Shown piece by piece: positions 24,269 to 25,537 of a stretch of DNA of 25,537 nucleotides. Numbering within the stretch: position 1 is the first letter of the stretch; each line of letters begins with the position of its first letter. The position numbers and the translations under genes were made by a program. Source of the DNA: CAYSRM01 sp964543205 (lineage in GTDB: Bacteria > Verrucomicrobiota > Kiritimatiellia > UBA8416 > CAYSRM01); contig CAZIXB010000012.1 in assembly GCA_964543205.1 (NCBI GenBank), positions 1 to 25,537 of the forward strand, read 5' to 3'. The notes beneath the pieces are model-generated. The model saw only the letters and a list, made by a program, of their open reading frames with translations, ran no database searches and was not told the DNA's origin.

Positions 24269-25510
24269 ATGATATATAACATAAGAGAAAGACCAGGGTA
24301 TGGCTGGGTCGCAACACTGTTGTACAGCGCAATGTTTGGAATAACCTTTTCCATCGCCCTTGGCGAGACGCTTCTCGGCATGGCTTTTCTTCTTCTGATT
24401 TTCCAATGGATAAAAACTGGAAAACATCCTGTATGGACTTTAGATGCCTGGTTTGCTCTTGCATTTTTTACATGGGCAGTGGTGACAATATTGTTTGGCG
24501 TAGATATGCAGCAGGGTTTTTCTCGTCTATCGAGACTAGCCTGGTTCGCAACGATACCCGCTTTTGCTTCGGTGGTGCGTAGCTCCGAAGATGTAAAAAA
24601 GTATCTGAAGTTTTTCGCGGCAGGCTGTGCGGTTCTGTCGGTCTATCTGCTCTGGTCAAATCTGCTGGAAGCCTACCGTGTTTCGGCCGCAAACGGTACG
24701 AGTTATTACAACGCCCTTGTTGCCGCCGGGTCTATGACTGGAAGCCAGATGCTTGTTATGGGAATCCTTGCCACCATTGGCTTGTTGTTTGTCCGCAAGG
24801 GCAGCGGATGGTTGTTGTGGTGTGTTCTGGGTTTGCAACTTGTGGCGATTCTTTTGAATTTTAAGAGAGGATCCTGGCTTACTCTGCTTATTCTCGCTCT
24901 TGTATTTCTTGCTTACCGGCGCAAGTGGAAAGGTCTGCTTCTGGCTGTGTTGATAATCGGATCTGCAGCGGCGACAACACCTGTTCGATCCAGGCTTGCA
25001 GGACTCAGAGATGAGATGGATCCGTGGAAAGGCGGACGTTTTACAATGTGGACGAAGATTGCGCCCCAACTGTTTTCTGAGAACCCCTGGACTGGCATAG
25101 GATACAACTCGCTTTCAAACGAAACCATGAATGATGCCGCAAAGCGCAAATGGCTCCATCAAAACCCGAAAAAAAATCCTCCGTCGCAGCTTGTTGAACA
25201 GCGTAGAGACCATCTGCATTCAAATCCTGTACAGATCATTGTCGCAACAGGTATTCCGGGTTTTCTGTTATACGCCACATGGATGCTGGCGGTTGTGGCC
25301 CGGGCAATAAATCTTATTTTTAAAGGCAAGAGACTGAAGAAAGATGTTCGCACGCTTTATTTTTCAGCGCTGCTTATGATCCTAAGTATTCTGCTCAACG
25401 GCTTAGTAGAATATAATTTTGGTGACACGGAAATGCTTATTGTTCTGGGATCGATGATGGGTATTGTCGGCGGGTTGAACAAAAGGGTCTTCCGCGGAAT
25501 CTGTGGGTAG
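24269..25510 (+). CDS. O-antigen ligase family (WaaL/Wzy-type) membrane protein
   Basis: Polytopic inner-membrane protein of 413 residues with roughly ten hydrophobic segments. Family features are NFKRGSW (197-203, R200), a large periplasmic loop with GRFTMWTKIAPQLFSENPWTGIG (within 256-278) and DHLHSNPVQIIVATGIPGF (314-332), whose His matches the conserved catalytic His. LVEYNFGDTEML follows at 379-390. WaaL members join polymerised O-antigen to lipid A-core at the periplasmic face, and Wzy-type relatives polymerise it; sequence alone does not separate the two. It starts 24 nt after the glycosyltransferase, with GGTGGG ahead of the ATG. Confidence 0.85.
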   Translation: MIYNIRERPGYGWVATLLYSAMFGITFSIALGETLLGMAFLLLIFQWIKTGKHPVWTLDAWFALAFFTWAVVTILFGVDMQQGFSRLSRLAWFATIPAFASVVRSSEDVKKYLKFFAAGCAVLSVYLLWSNLLEAYRVSAANGTSYYNALVAAGSMTGSQMLVMGILATIGLLFVRKGSGWLLWCVLGLQLVAILLNFKRGSWLTLLILALVFLAYRRKWKGLLLAVLIIGSAAATTPVRSRLAGLRDEMDPWKGGRFTMWTKIAPQLFSENPWTGIGYNSLSNETMNDAAKRKWLHQNPKKNPPSQLVEQRRDHLHSNPVQIIVATGIPGFLLYATWMLAVVARAINLIFKGKRLKKDVRTLYFSALLMILSILLNGLVEYNFGDTEMLIVLGSMMGIVGGLNKRVFRGICG

Positions 25511-25537
25511 ATTTGTTTTCTTAATGGTTCCTGAACC
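25503..25537 (+). other. Window edge, possible start of a further gene
   Basis: From a GTG at 25503, overlapping the ligase stop by a few bases, the frame stays open to the window end and contains an in-frame ATG at 25524. Too little sequence is present for any assignment. Confidence 0.25.

Noticed and set aside
1..25537. tRNA, rRNA or CRISPR arrays
   Set aside because: No cloverleaf-like sequence, rRNA-like stretch or regularly spaced direct repeats were noticed on reading; a covariance-model scan was not possible.

Overview
The window looks like chromosomal DNA from a Gram-negative (diderm) bacterium of medium GC. LptF/G-type, LpxL-type, WaaP-like and O-antigen-ligase-like genes all point to a lipopolysaccharide outer membrane. 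The eukaryote/archaeal-type single-chain glycyl-tRNA synthetase, the long-loop phosphoglycerate kinase and a degenerate intergenic repeat would fit a PVC-type lineage (Kiritimatiellota, Lentisphaerota or relatives). That placement is an inference, not something the sequence proves.

Layout. (1) Positions 94-4463, minus strand, read right to left: an LptF/LptG permease, a PilT/PilU retraction ATPase, a FabG-like reductase, an acyl carrier protein and an LpxL-like acyltransferase. A 177-nt gap with an imperfect inverted repeat splits the reductase from the carrier protein. (2) Positions 4464-4789: a divergent intergenic region with a good sigma-70-like promoter facing right. (3) Positions 4790-16303, plus strand: gapA, an intrinsic terminator, pgk, tpiA and secG. 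These are followed by oppA-oppB-oppC homologues, with oppA overlapping secG by 4 nt, and then dxs, tlyA and nadK. This block carries lower glycolysis, a Sec subunit, peptide-type uptake, isoprenoid entry, an rRNA methyltransferase and NADP supply. (4) Positions 16356-19727, minus strand: single-chain glycyl-tRNA synthetase, larB and larC (nickel-pincer cofactor synthesis). (5) Positions 19785-20891: a complete Y1/HUH (REP-associated type) transposase gene bounded by 30-bp near-perfect terminal inverted repeats. (6) Positions 20869-25510, plus strand: a surface-glycan block with a two-domain protein (LPS-kinase-like N-terminus, glycoside-hydrolase-like C-terminus), a GT4-like glycosyltransferase and an O-antigen ligase family membrane protein.

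The most unusual points are these. The two-domain kinase/glycosidase-like protein appears to have lost the acid/base Asn-Glu pair of the hydrolase fold. Its ribosome binding site and start codon lie inside the transposon end. An OppB-type permease carries an extra beta-rich domain of about 130 residues in its first periplasmic loop. No tRNA, rRNA or CRISPR array was seen. No database search could be run, so all family calls come from reading motifs.
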